From JAXGVG01 sp040773965 (GTDB taxonomy: Bacteria; Pseudomonadota; Alphaproteobacteria; UBA9219), in contig JAXGVG010000031.1 of assembly GCA_040773965.1 (NCBI GenBank), forward strand, positions 1 to 15,467: a stretch of 15,467 bases of DNA, written 5' to 3'. Position numbers and translations under genes: made by a program. Under the pieces are notes generated by a model. That model was not told where the DNA came from. It worked only from the letters and a program-made list of their open reading frames with translations, and did no database searches. Positions 1 to 7,228 of this stretch are shown piece by piece (the first letter of the stretch is position 1; every line of letters starts with the position of its first letter).

Positions 1-658
1 AATAAAGGCCTGCCGTCATGGCTGCCGCGAGGACGAGGCTGCACCATGCCATCAGCGTCAGACCAAGGCCCCACAGGCGGAAATCGTCTTGCGCCAGAAG
101 GCGGCTCGTCGCGACGGCCGACTGAAGGCGCGATTCAAGTACCGGCAAGGCTGCAATCGCGGGCGCAAGGTCGCCGTTGGTCAGGCTGGGGGCGTTGGGC
201 GCCGCCGCCGCGTTCGCCTCGGCTTTGGTGAGGACGTTATTGTATATGTCGGCAATGGCCTGAATGTCGTGGCGGGCCGATGCGGAGGTTTTTTCAGGCA
301 GGCGTTTCAGCGCGTCGCGCGCCATTTTCAGGTTTTGACGCATGTCCGCCAGCGCGTTGCCGTCCGCGTGAACGGTCAATGTTTGGGCGAAACCGAGAAA
401 ACCGCCATAGCCGAGGGAATGAAGCGTTTTCTCATAGACCTCCTGGTCTTTCGTGAAGCCAGCGTCCGGCGCGGCGAGACGGATCTCGCTGCGGTCGAGC
501 TGATACTTAAGGTAACCTGTCGTGCCAATGAGAGCGACGCACAAAAAAGTGATCAATCCCAGCACAAGGGTTGACAGGAAACTGACGCCACTGTTTTTGC
601 TCGATAAAAGGCTCATGCCGTTGCCCAACATACCGGATAGACGCCTGAAAAGCATCAT
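1..658 (-). CDS. Membrane-anchored sensor protein, N-terminal part only
   Basis: This frame is open on the minus strand from ATG at 658 (a second in-frame ATG follows at 655) to the left edge, giving 219 codons with no stop, so the 3' part of the gene is missing. The visible protein has a short basic N-terminus, a hydrophobic segment at about residues 25-49, a mostly polar and helical region of about 145 residues, and a second hydrophobic segment at about 195-218. This is the usual layout of a periplasmic sensing module ahead of a cytoplasmic output domain. The motif LGYGGF at residues 82-87 recalls a periplasmic sensor motif I associate with alphaproteobacterial chemoreceptors and diguanylate cyclases, but that match is from memory. 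The output domain lies outside the window, so it could be a methyl-accepting chemotaxis protein, a GGDEF/EAL protein or a histidine kinase. No strong ribosome binding site is visible. The gene lies 122 bp downstream of nadK on the same strand. Confidence 0.7.
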   Translation of the reverse strand, partial: MMLFRRLSGMLGNGMSLLSSKNSGVSFLSTLVLGLITFLCVALIGTTGYLKYQLDRSEIRLAAPDAGFTKDQEVYEKTLHSLGYGGFLGFAQTLTVHADGNALADMRQNLKMARDALKRLPEKTSASARHDIQAIADIYNNVLTKAEANAAAAPNAPSLTNGDLAPAIAALPVLESRLQSAVATSRLLAQDDFRLWGLGLTLMAWCSLVLAAAMTAGLY

Positions 659-664
659 GGTTAA
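657..664 (-). promoter_or_regulatory. CtrA-type half-site at the start of the sensor gene
   Basis: On the minus strand the octamer TTAACCAT overlaps the start codon of the truncated sensor gene. It matches the extended CtrA half-site exactly, but no second TTAA lies 11 bp upstream, so it is not a full site. GANTC sequences (CcrM methylation sites in alphaproteobacteria) lie nearby at 675-679 and 761-765. CtrA control of this gene is an inference, and the match could be chance. Confidence 0.3.
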
Positions 665-780
665 CGGCTTAGGCGAATCGATATCAAAATGCAAACGGTT
701 TCAAGGGATATATGACGCTTTGTTGATAACTTTCTGCGGTTTTGAGGAAGCCGCGCCTGCGATTCGTTTTGCGGGGCAAC

Positions 781-1542
781 TCAGGGCATGAATTGTTCCT
801 GAACGATGCGTTCGCCGAGGTGCTGGTCGGGATCGAAGAGAAGGGTGAAGGAAATCTCGCGGTCCAGCCAGAGATGCGCCTGCGCGACATGCGGTATGGT
901 TTGAGTGCCCGCCTCGATGCGGACGGGTCTTTTGTCCGATTCCAGAACCTCGATGTCGATAACCGAGTCCTGGGGCAAAACCGCGTAAGACCAGCGGCGG
1001 GGGCGGAAGCCGCAGATTGCGGTCATGACAAGCGTGTTGGCGTCAAGCGGCATGATCGGACCGCCGGCCGAGTGGTTGTAGGCGGTGCTGCCTGCCGGAG
1101 TTGCGATCAGCAGGCCGTCGCCACTGTAATGGGAAAGGCGTTCGATGTTGTCCACCATGACGCGCATACGGGCCGACTGGGGCGAATCCCGCAGCAGCGT
1201 AATTTCGTTAAGGGACAGCGCTGATGAAGCCTTGCCCTGATGATCTTTCGTTTCGACGCGCAGAGGATGAAGACTGACTTTCTGGGCGCGCGACAGACGT
1301 TCCGGTAGGCCTTCCGGGTTGAAGTCGTTGCAGAGGAAGCCAACCGACTGCGTGCGGCGAAGCCCAAAGACGGGTTTGTTAAGGCCGACGGCCTTGTAAA
1401 AAGTTTTGAGAACGAGGCCGTCGCCGCCGATCGCGACAATGCAGTCGGCTTCTTCGGGGGAAGAGGAGCCATAACTTTTTTCCAGCAGAAAAAGCGATTC
1501 TTGTGCCAAGGGAGTTGCAGAAGCGGTAAAGGCGATTTTCAT
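781..1542 (-). CDS. nadK: NAD kinase
   Basis: A 253-residue cytoplasmic enzyme that phosphorylates NAD to NADP using ATP. Family signatures are visible in order: the GGDG nucleotide loop at residues 39-42, LNE at 111-113, and the NAD-binding block TPAGSTAYNHSAGGP at 148-162. The length is normal for the short bacterial form. ATG at 1542 is preferred; a TTG at 1557 would add five residues (MSETN) and has no ribosome binding site in front of it. One oddity is the segment GLRRTQSVGFL at 60-70. The family usually has a G-M-N-x-G-x-x-G-F-L pattern there, so the conserved Asn and one Gly are replaced and one residue is added. The catalytic GGDG and NE residues are intact, so the enzyme is probably active. 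The gene is divergent from chpT, and the two share a 156-bp gap carrying a CtrA site. Confidence 0.93.
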   Translation of the reverse strand: MKIAFTASATPLAQESLFLLEKSYGSSSPEEADCIVAIGGDGLVLKTFYKAVGLNKPVFGLRRTQSVGFLCNDFNPEGLPERLSRAQKVSLHPLRVETKDHQGKASSALSLNEITLLRDSPQSARMRVMVDNIERLSHYSGDGLLIATPAGSTAYNHSAGGPIMPLDANTLVMTAICGFRPRRWSYAVLPQDSVIDIEVLESDKRPVRIEAGTQTIPHVAQAHLWLDREISFTLLFDPDQHLGERIVQEQFMP

Positions 1543-1581
1543 GTTCGTTTCGCTCAAAGGTTTTGCGCGGACAAAGCGCTC

Positions 1582-1597
1582 TTAATCATCAATTAAC
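1582..1597. promoter_or_regulatory. Full CtrA binding site between nadK and chpT
   Basis: The sequence TTAATCATCAATTAAC matches the CtrA consensus TTAA-N7-TTAAC at every specified position. It lies 102 bp before the chpT start and 40 bp before the nadK start. A GANTC site (GATTC) follows at 1631-1635. Because ctrA itself is in this window, binding by its product is a reasonable inference. Which of the two divergent genes it controls, and in which direction, cannot be told from the sequence. I could not assign a convincing -10/-35 pair for either gene. Confidence 0.65.
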
Positions 1598-1647
1598 GAT
1601 TGGGGGGCAACTGTAAACAAAGAACGGCAAGATTCAAGCGTTCCGTA

Positions 1648-1666
1648 GCGCCGCGGATAGCGGCGC
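1648..1666 (+). other. GC-rich hairpin in the chpT leader
   Basis: GCGCCGC and GCGGCGC form a perfect 7-bp inverted repeat around the 5-nt loop GGATA, about 32 bp before the chpT start codon. Neither strand has a run of T after it, so it does not look like an intrinsic terminator. If transcription starts near the upstream CtrA site, the hairpin would lie in the 5' untranslated leader, where it could affect mRNA stability or translation. That role is inference; the repeat itself is directly visible. Confidence 0.35.
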
Positions 1667-1698
1667 GATAAACAGGGCCTTATTGTGGGGCATTTGCC

Positions 1699-2343
1699 AT
1701 GCACATCGATCTGCGGGTTCTTGAACTTTTGGCTTCGAAGCTGTGTCACGACCTAGTCAGCCCGGTAAGCGCGATCAACAATGGCGTTGAGCTTATTGAG
1801 GATATCGGCGGCGATGTCGTAGACGAAGCCATGAAGCTGATCGGCGATAGTGCCGGTCAGGCGGCGCGACGCCTGCGTTTTTTCAGGATCGCCTATGGTC
1901 GGGCCGGAAGCGAAGAGAACCTTGCCGTTAAGGATGTCCGGCCCATCGCCGAACAATGCCTTGGAACGGGAAAGGTCACCCTGAACTGGCCGGAAGACTC
2001 TCCGGGCGACGAAATAGCCGCTCATCGCGGAAGCCTCAAAACGCTCATTAACATGTTGGCGCTTGGCGAAGAGCTTTTGGCTTACGGCGGCTCGCTTTCC
2101 GTTCAAAAAGCGCTTGTTCCAGGACAGAAGGAATGCCGCGTAGTCATTGCCGGACGCAGCGTTCAATTGTCCCCTCCTTTACAAGGGGCTCTGGAGGACG
2201 CCATTCCGTTGGACGATTTAACTCCCCGGACTATTCAAGCTTACATTACAGGCCGCTTTGCGGCTCACTTCGGTCTTAAGATCGGGCACGTTCAGGAGAC
2301 GCCGGAACAGCTTGTTTTAACTCTTTTACCGGCGGTCGATTGA
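1699..2343 (+). CDS. chpT: Histidine phosphotransferase ChpT
   Basis: A 214-residue cytoplasmic phosphotransfer protein. In the known alphaproteobacterial pathway ChpT receives phosphate from the hybrid kinase CckA and passes it to CtrA and CpdR. The H-box is clear at the N-terminus: LASKLCHDLVSPVSAINNG at residues 11-29, with the phosphorylated His at 17. This is followed by a second helix (about 40-66) completing a four-helix dimerisation domain. The C-terminal part (about 75-214) corresponds to the degenerate ATPase-like domain of the family; I see no N-box or glycine-rich ATP lid, as expected for a pseudo-kinase fold. The gene stands 101 bp before cheA on the same strand, and the ctrA gene for its expected partner lies at the far end of the same cluster. 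The ribosome binding site is weak (GTGGGG). Family assignment is strong; phosphotransfer to this CtrA is inferred. Confidence 0.9.
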   Translation: MHIDLRVLELLASKLCHDLVSPVSAINNGVELIEDIGGDVVDEAMKLIGDSAGQAARRLRFFRIAYGRAGSEENLAVKDVRPIAEQCLGTGKVTLNWPEDSPGDEIAAHRGSLKTLINMLALGEELLAYGGSLSVQKALVPGQKECRVVIAGRSVQLSPPLQGALEDAIPLDDLTPRTIQAYITGRFAAHFGLKIGHVQETPEQLVLTLLPAVD

Positions 2344-2370
2344 ATACGATAGAAAGGCGAAAGAATAATA

Positions 2371-2393
2371 GAATCTTAACAATTGCTAACCAT
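2371..2393. promoter_or_regulatory. GANTC plus imperfect CtrA site upstream of cheA
   Basis: GAATC (2371-2375, a GANTC methylation-type site) directly abuts TTAAC (2376-2380), followed by CTAACCAT (2386-2393), which is one base from the CtrA half-site TTAACCAT. The two half-sites are 10 bp apart start to start; the consensus needs 11, so this is an imperfect site. It lies about 50-75 bp before the cheA start. A possible -10 (CATAAT, 2425-2430) has no convincing -35. Separate CtrA-dependent transcription of cheA is plausible but not proven. Confidence 0.35.
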
Positions 2394-2444
2394 TATGGCC
2401 TCGAGACCCATCCTTACCCGTTTACATAATCCGAGGGCCCCCAA

Positions 2445-5090
2445 ATGGATGACTTGTTGCGTGATTTTCTTACGGAAACGGCCGAAAGCATAGCTCAGGT
2501 CGACGTGGAGATGGTGAAACTTGAGCAGAATCCGAACGATCCGGAACTGCTCGGCAGCATTTTCCGTCTGGTCCATACCGTTAAAGGCACATGCGGTTTT
2601 CTGGGGCTGCCACGGCTCGAAAAAGTGGCTCATGCGGCTGAGAACGTTTTGGGCAAGTTTCGCGACGGCGAATTGCAGATTTGTCCGAGCGCCGTCAGCC
2701 TGATTTTGCGTTCCATCGATACAATCAAGGGGCTTTTGGCCGTTCTGGAAGAGACGGAGACCGAAGCTCCCGGCAATGACGATGAATTGATCGAAGCTCT
2801 GGATGCTTTAGCGGAGGGTAAAATGGAAGAAAAAACCGGAGGAATAGGCAAGGGAGATATTTCAGTTTCTGCGTCCGCAAACGAAGAAGCGCATGCCGCG
2901 CCGGAGGAAGAGGAAGATACCGATTTTACGCCCGTTCCGGCGTCGGAAACAGGCAAGGGTCACAACAACGTTCATGAGGAGTCCAAAAAATCCGACGCTT
3001 CGTCGCAGGAGGAAGCCGTCGCAAAAGGATCGGCAGTGGCAAGCCAGACCATTCGCGTAAGCGTCGATCAGCTCGAAAACTTGATGGTTATCGCGAGCGA
3101 ACTCGTGCTGACGCGCAATCAGCTGATGCAGATTTTGCGCAGCCAGAAAGACAGCGCATTTGCCGCGCCGTTGCAGCGGCTCAACCATGTCACGTCGGAA
3201 CTTCAAGAAGGCGTGATGAAGACGCGCATGCAGCCAATCGGCAACGCCTGGTCGAAATTGCCTCGCGTCGTGCGCGATCTTTCGGTCGAGTTGGGCAAAA
3301 AGATAGATTTGCAAATGGTAGGCGCCGATACGGAACTGGACCGGCAGGTTCTTGAACTAATCAAGGATCCGTTGACGCACATGGTGCGCAACTCGGCGGA
3401 TCACGGCATTGAAATTCCGGCAGACCGCATGATGGCGGGCAAGCCGGAAACCGGGATCATCATTCTTAATGCCTATCATGAAGGCGGTCACATTATAATC
3501 GAAATAACCGATGACGGCCGAGGACTTCCGCTGGAGAAGATTAAGGCCAAGGCCCTGCAGAACGGTCTGACCACCGAAGCCGAACTGGCGACGATGAGCG
3601 ACCAGCAGATTATGCAGTTCATCTTCAAGCCGGGCTTTTCGACGGCATCGCGTGTGACGGCCGTGTCGGGCCGCGGCGTCGGCATGGACGTTGTCAAGAC
3701 GAACATCGAAAAGATTGGCGGCACCGTGGATTTGCAATCGACGGAAGGGAAGGGGTCGCGCTTTTTGATCAAGATACCGCTTACGCTCGCCATCGTCTCG
3801 GCGCTGATTGTCGAATGCTCCGGGGAGCGTTTTGCCATACCCCAGATCAGCGTCGTCGAGCTCGTGCACGCCTCTTCGCAAAGCGAACACCGAATCGAGC
3901 ATATCAACGATACGCCGGTTCTAAGGTTGCGCAATCATCTGTTACCGCTTGTGTCTTTGCGCCAGACGCTTCGCCTTGGCGAAGAAAAGGCGTCGACGGC
4001 CGATACGGCGTTCATAATCGTCATACAGGTCGGCAGTTCGACGTTCGGCATAATCGTCGATCGTGTATTCGATACGGAGGAAATCGTTGTCAAACCCGTA
4101 TCGCCGATTTTACGCAACGTCTCGATGTTCTCCGGCAACACCATTCTTGGCGACGGAAGCGTTATCATGATTTTCGATCCGAACGGCATTGCGGCTCATG
4201 CAGGCGAGATTCATGGAACGACAAACGTCGTCGCGACGCAGGTGGCGCACGCCGCGCATGCCCACACCGAGGGCAAGCAATCGCTGCTTCTGTTCCATGC
4301 CGGCGGCGATACGCCCAAGGCCGTGCCGCTCTCTCTGGTGGCCCGCCTCGAGGAAGTCGACCTCAAGACTGTCGAATACTCCGACGACAAGCCGGTCATC
4401 CAGTACCGCGGCAAGCTTATGCCTCTTGTGCCCATCGATCCGGCCTTCAAGCTCGAAAAAGAAGGATCGCAGCCTATTCTTGTGTTCAGCGATCAGGAGC
4501 GGAGCATGGGGCTTATTGTCGATGAAATCATCGACATTGTGGAAGACAGGATGCAGGTCAACCTTTCGGCGCAGCGTCCGGGTTTCCTTGGAAGTGCTAT
4601 TATCGTGGGCCATTCGACGGATATCGTCGATACGGGCCATTACCTGTCGCAGGCCTATCAGGACTGGTTCGGCCTGCAGCAGGATTCGGCATTTGGCGAG
4701 GAAAAATTGCAGCGAGTCCTTCTCGTCGACGACAGCCCGTTTTTCCGCAACCTGCTTACGCCGTTATTGACGGTGGCAGGCTATAACGTGACGACGGCCG
4801 AAAGCGCCGATCAGGCGTTGAAGATGCAAGAAGCCGGGGAGGATTTCGACGTCATCGTCAGCGACATTGAAATGCCGGGAATGAACGGGTTCGAATTTGC
4901 CTCGACGGTCAAGAAGGATGGCGGGCGCTGGAATAACGTGCCTTTCATCGCCTTGTCGTCGCACGCTTCGCCGCGCGACATCGACCGCGGCCGTCAGGCC
5001 GGTTTCGCGGACTATGTGGCCAAGTTCAATCGTGAGGCTTTGTTGGCAACCCTGCAGCAAACGCTTAGCAACATGAGGGCAAACGCATGA
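2445..5090 (+). CDS. cheA: Hybrid chemotaxis histidine kinase CheA with C-terminal receiver
   Basis: An 881-residue cytoplasmic kinase that couples chemoreceptors to CheY and CheB. Domains in order: HPt (about 1-125) with phospho-His44 in LVHTVKGT; an acidic low-complexity linker (about 126-198) where the P2 CheY/CheB docking domain would normally be; the dimerisation helices (about 200-265); and the ATPase domain (about 270-448) with N-box VRNSADHG (N316), G1 box DDGRG (356-360) and G2 box GRGVGMDVV (410-418). Then come a CheW-like P5 domain (about 449-585), a second CheW-like segment (about 612-745), and a receiver (about 755-878) with acidic D762/D763, phospho-acceptor D807 and Lys860. It overlaps cheW by ATGA. 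The REC domain may act as a phosphate sink or route phosphate internally; that is inference. The receiver's VAKFN replaces the usual KP pair after the Lys. Confidence 0.95.
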   Translation: MDDLLRDFLTETAESIAQVDVEMVKLEQNPNDPELLGSIFRLVHTVKGTCGFLGLPRLEKVAHAAENVLGKFRDGELQICPSAVSLILRSIDTIKGLLAVLEETETEAPGNDDELIEALDALAEGKMEEKTGGIGKGDISVSASANEEAHAAPEEEEDTDFTPVPASETGKGHNNVHEESKKSDASSQEEAVAKGSAVASQTIRVSVDQLENLMVIASELVLTRNQLMQILRSQKDSAFAAPLQRLNHVTSELQEGVMKTRMQPIGNAWSKLPRVVRDLSVELGKKIDLQMVGADTELDRQVLELIKDPLTHMVRNSADHGIEIPADRMMAGKPETGIIILNAYHEGGHIIIEITDDGRGLPLEKIKAKALQNGLTTEAELATMSDQQIMQFIFKPGFSTASRVTAVSGRGVGMDVVKTNIEKIGGTVDLQSTEGKGSRFLIKIPLTLAIVSALIVECSGERFAIPQISVVELVHASSQSEHRIEHINDTPVLRLRNHLLPLVSLRQTLRLGEEKASTADTAFIIVIQVGSSTFGIIVDRVFDTEEIVVKPVSPILRNVSMFSGNTILGDGSVIMIFDPNGIAAHAGEIHGTTNVVATQVAHAAHAHTEGKQSLLLFHAGGDTPKAVPLSLVARLEEVDLKTVEYSDDKPVIQYRGKLMPLVPIDPAFKLEKEGSQPILVFSDQERSMGLIVDEIIDIVEDRMQVNLSAQRPGFLGSAIIVGHSTDIVDTGHYLSQAYQDWFGLQQDSAFGEEKLQRVLLVDDSPFFRNLLTPLLTVAGYNVTTAESADQALKMQEAGEDFDVIVSDIEMPGMNGFEFASTVKKDGGRWNNVPFIALSSHASPRDIDRGRQAGFADYVAKFNREALLATLQQTLSNMRANA

Positions 5091-5587
5091 CAACCAGCAA
5101 CTTACCAGCCAGATCCGGCACGGCGGTTTCGCAAGTGACGGCCGACGAAGTCGCGACACGCGAGTTCGTGACGATGTTTATCGACGGCCAAATGTTCGGG
5201 ATACCGGTGCTTCAGGTCCAGGACGTTCTTGGACCCCAGAAAATCACGCGCGTGCCTTTGGCGCCGAAAGAGGTGGCCGGTTCTCTCAACCTGCGGGGGC
5301 GTATTGTCACGGCCATTGACGTTCGTACGCGTCTTGGACTTCCGCCCAATAAGGAAAGCGACAGGAATATGAGCGTAGTCGTCGATCATAACGGAGAGTT
5401 TTATAGCCTGATCGTCGATCAGGTTGGAGAAGTTATGGCTTTGAGGGCTGCCGATTACGAGAAAACGCCGGCGACTCTAAGCGAACATTGGCGCGAGGTC
5501 TCCGATGGCGTGTACAGGCTTAAGGATACTTTGCTTATTGTGCTGGATGTGAAAAGGCTTCTGCGTCTTGAGGCGGCGGCGGCTTGA
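5087..5587 (+). CDS. cheW: Chemotaxis coupling protein CheW
   Basis: A 166-residue adaptor that links chemoreceptor tips to the P5 domain of CheA in the signalling array. It has about 22 poorly structured N-terminal residues and then a single CheW fold: the first strands start at REFVTMFIDGQMFGIPV (25-41), and the diagnostic SLNLRGRIVTAIDVR at 66-80 contains the receptor- and kinase-contact motif NLRG. The start overlaps the cheA stop (ATGA), with GAGGG about 10 bases upstream, so the two genes are translationally coupled. CheA carries two CheW-like domains of its own, making three CheW folds in the operon. The ORF ends in an Ala run. Confidence 0.95.
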   Translation: MTTSNLPARSGTAVSQVTADEVATREFVTMFIDGQMFGIPVLQVQDVLGPQKITRVPLAPKEVAGSLNLRGRIVTAIDVRTRLGLPPNKESDRNMSVVVDHNGEFYSLIVDQVGEVMALRAADYEKTPATLSEHWREVSDGVYRLKDTLLIVLDVKRLLRLEAAAA

Positions 5588-5617
5588 TCCCATCGGGCGA
5601 AGGAATTGGGTTGACCG

Positions 5618-5989
5618 ATGAAATCATGCCTGATTGTTGACGACAGCCGGGTTATTCGCAAGGTTGCCCGTCAGATATTCGATGCCATCGGCTTTAAGTG
5701 CGACGAAGCCGAGGACGGCAAGGTTGCGCTTGAATCCTGTCAGAATAAACTGCCGGAGGTCGTTCTTCTCGACTGGAACATGCCGGTCATGGACGGTATC
5801 GAGTTTTTGCGCGCTTTAAGGAAAATGCCCGGCGGCGATGTCCCCGTTGTCGTGTTTTGCTCCACTGAAAATGACATTCAACATATTCAAGAGGCTTTGG
5901 CGACGGGCGCGAACGAGTACATCATGAAGCCGTTTGACGCCGACATAGTTCGCAGCAAGTTAATCCAGCTTGGTGTGATAGAAACTTAA
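5618..5989 (+). CDS. cheY: Single-domain response regulator CheY
   Basis: A 123-residue stand-alone receiver domain. All phosphorylation-site residues are present: D8/D9 (metal), D52 in LLDWNMPVMDG (phospho-acceptor), S82/T83 and K104 in MKPFD. There is no output domain. Its place between cheW and cheB, downstream of the kinase, makes it the expected motor-binding CheY that carries the signal to FliM. The alternative is a phosphate-sink CheY, as used by alphaproteobacteria with several CheY paralogues; the sequence alone does not separate these. A 30-bp gap separates it from cheW and 15 bp from cheB, so it is almost surely in the same operon. Confidence 0.92.
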   Translation: MKSCLIVDDSRVIRKVARQIFDAIGFKCDEAEDGKVALESCQNKLPEVVLLDWNMPVMDGIEFLRALRKMPGGDVPVVVFCSTENDIQHIQEALATGANEYIMKPFDADIVRSKLIQLGVIET

Positions 5990-6004
5990 CAAGAGCTGGA
6001 GCTT

Positions 6005-7228
6005 ATGAGCCAATATTCCACACGGCAGGGCGTAGATACGCCGGGGGCAGATGAGGCCGTCTACCGCGTCATGATAGCGGACGATTCGGCCTTTATTCGC
6101 GGGGCTATGGCGCGTGCGCTTGAAAACGATCCTAATTTGCAAATCCTCGTTTCCGTAAGCAATGGCGATCAGGCTGTGAAGGCCCTGCGCCGCAATCCGG
6201 TCGATGTAATCGTTCTCGATATCGAAATGCCCATTATGGACGGCATGACGGCTTTGCCGTTGCTCAAGTCCATCGATCCGGCCGTGCAGATCATCATGGC
6301 TTCGACGTTGACGCAGAAAAACGCAGAAATCAGCTTGAGAGCCATGTCATTGGGCGCGACGGATTATATCCCGAAGCCAACGACAAGCCGCGAAATAATG
6401 GGGGCTGAGGAATTCAAGCGCCAGCTTGTCGAAAAGGTAAAGGCATTAGGCGCGCTGGCACGCCGTTCCGGGGTCCGGTTGCCGGACAGCAGAAAGGAGC
6501 TCACCGATGAATTGAGGTCGCCGTCGCCGGGAGCGGCAATCAAAGAGAAAATTTTACCGCGGGTGGAGAAAACGTCAGGTCTTCGCGAACGGGCGATGCC
6601 GACAATCTATCAGGACAAAAAGGTCGTTCTCCGGACGGTTCCGATCTTTTGTCCAAAGATTATCGCTATTGGAAGCTCGACGGGCGGGCCCCAGACTCTC
6701 TTCAGAGTCATCAAGGATATGGGAACCTTATCCCAGCCTGTTGTGATTACTCAGCATATGCCGCCTTCGTTCACCGCTATTCTGGCCGATCATATTTCGC
6801 GGCAGTGCGAAGTGAAGTGCAAGGAAGCGCAAGAAGACGACGTTCTTGAACCGGGCAACTATTACGTGGCTCCCGGCGACTATCATATGGTGATCGAAAG
6901 CCACGACAACGTTTCCTGCATCAAGCTGGTCAAGGGGCCGCTGGAAAACTTTTGCCGTCCTTCCGTCGATCCCATGTTGAGGTCGCTTATAGGGATTTAC
7001 GGGAAGAAAATTTTGGCCGTCATTCTGACGGGCATGGGACAGGACGGTTTGAAGGGGTGCGATCTTGTCGTTAAGGGCGGCGGCGCCGTTATAGCCCAGG
7101 ACGAGGCCACCAGCGTCGTTTGGGGCATGCCCGGCGCAGTCGCTACGGCGGGGCTTTGCTCCGCCATTTTGCCTGCCGATGAAATTGGCGGTTTTGTGCG
7201 TGAAAAGGCCATGGGGCTTGTCACATGA
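6005..7228 (+). CDS. cheB: Chemotaxis protein-glutamate methylesterase CheB
   Basis: A 407-residue enzyme that removes methyl groups from, and deamidates, chemoreceptor glutamates and glutamines, allowing adaptation. The N-terminal receiver (about 20-140) has D26/D27, phospho-acceptor D72 (VLDIEMPIMDG) and K124. A long charged linker (about 150-212) leads to the esterase domain (about 215-405), with the catalytic triad Ser225 in IGSSTGGP, His251 in ITQHMPPSF and Asp347 in TGMGQDG. The start at 6005 adds about 20 residues before the receiver compared with typical CheB, but it has a good GGAG 7 bases upstream, so I kept it. The long linker makes the protein somewhat longer than the usual 350 or so residues. 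The stop overlaps the cheR start (ATGA). Confidence 0.95.
   Translation: MSQYSTRQGVDTPGADEAVYRVMIADDSAFIRGAMARALENDPNLQILVSVSNGDQAVKALRRNPVDVIVLDIEMPIMDGMTALPLLKSIDPAVQIIMASTLTQKNAEISLRAMSLGATDYIPKPTTSREIMGAEEFKRQLVEKVKALGALARRSGVRLPDSRKELTDELRSPSPGAAIKEKILPRVEKTSGLRERAMPTIYQDKKVVLRTVPIFCPKIIAIGSSTGGPQTLFRVIKDMGTLSQPVVITQHMPPSFTAILADHISRQCEVKCKEAQEDDVLEPGNYYVAPGDYHMVIESHDNVSCIKLVKGPLENFCRPSVDPMLRSLIGIYGKKILAVILTGMGQDGLKGCDLVVKGGGAVIAQDEATSVVWGMPGAVATAGLCSAILPADEIGGFVREKAMGLVT

Noticed and set aside
89..574. 161-codon plus-strand open frame at the left edge
   Set aside because: It is antisense to the open minus-strand sensor gene, which has a sensible two-membrane-segment layout; this frame is Arg/Val-rich with no recognisable motif.
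700..780. Terminator after nadK
   Set aside because: Only a 4-bp GCGG/CCGC match with an 11-nt loop and no T-run; too weak to list.
742..1224. 160-codon plus-strand frame
   Set aside because: It is a shadow of nadK, which is certain from its GGDG and GSTAYNHSAGGP motifs.
1543..1557. TTG start for nadK five codons upstream
   Set aside because: It has no ribosome binding site, while the downstream ATG at 1542 fits the family N-terminus.
3815..4525. 236-codon plus-strand frame inside cheA
   Set aside because: It is a +1 shadow of cheA, whose domains continue without interruption through this stretch.
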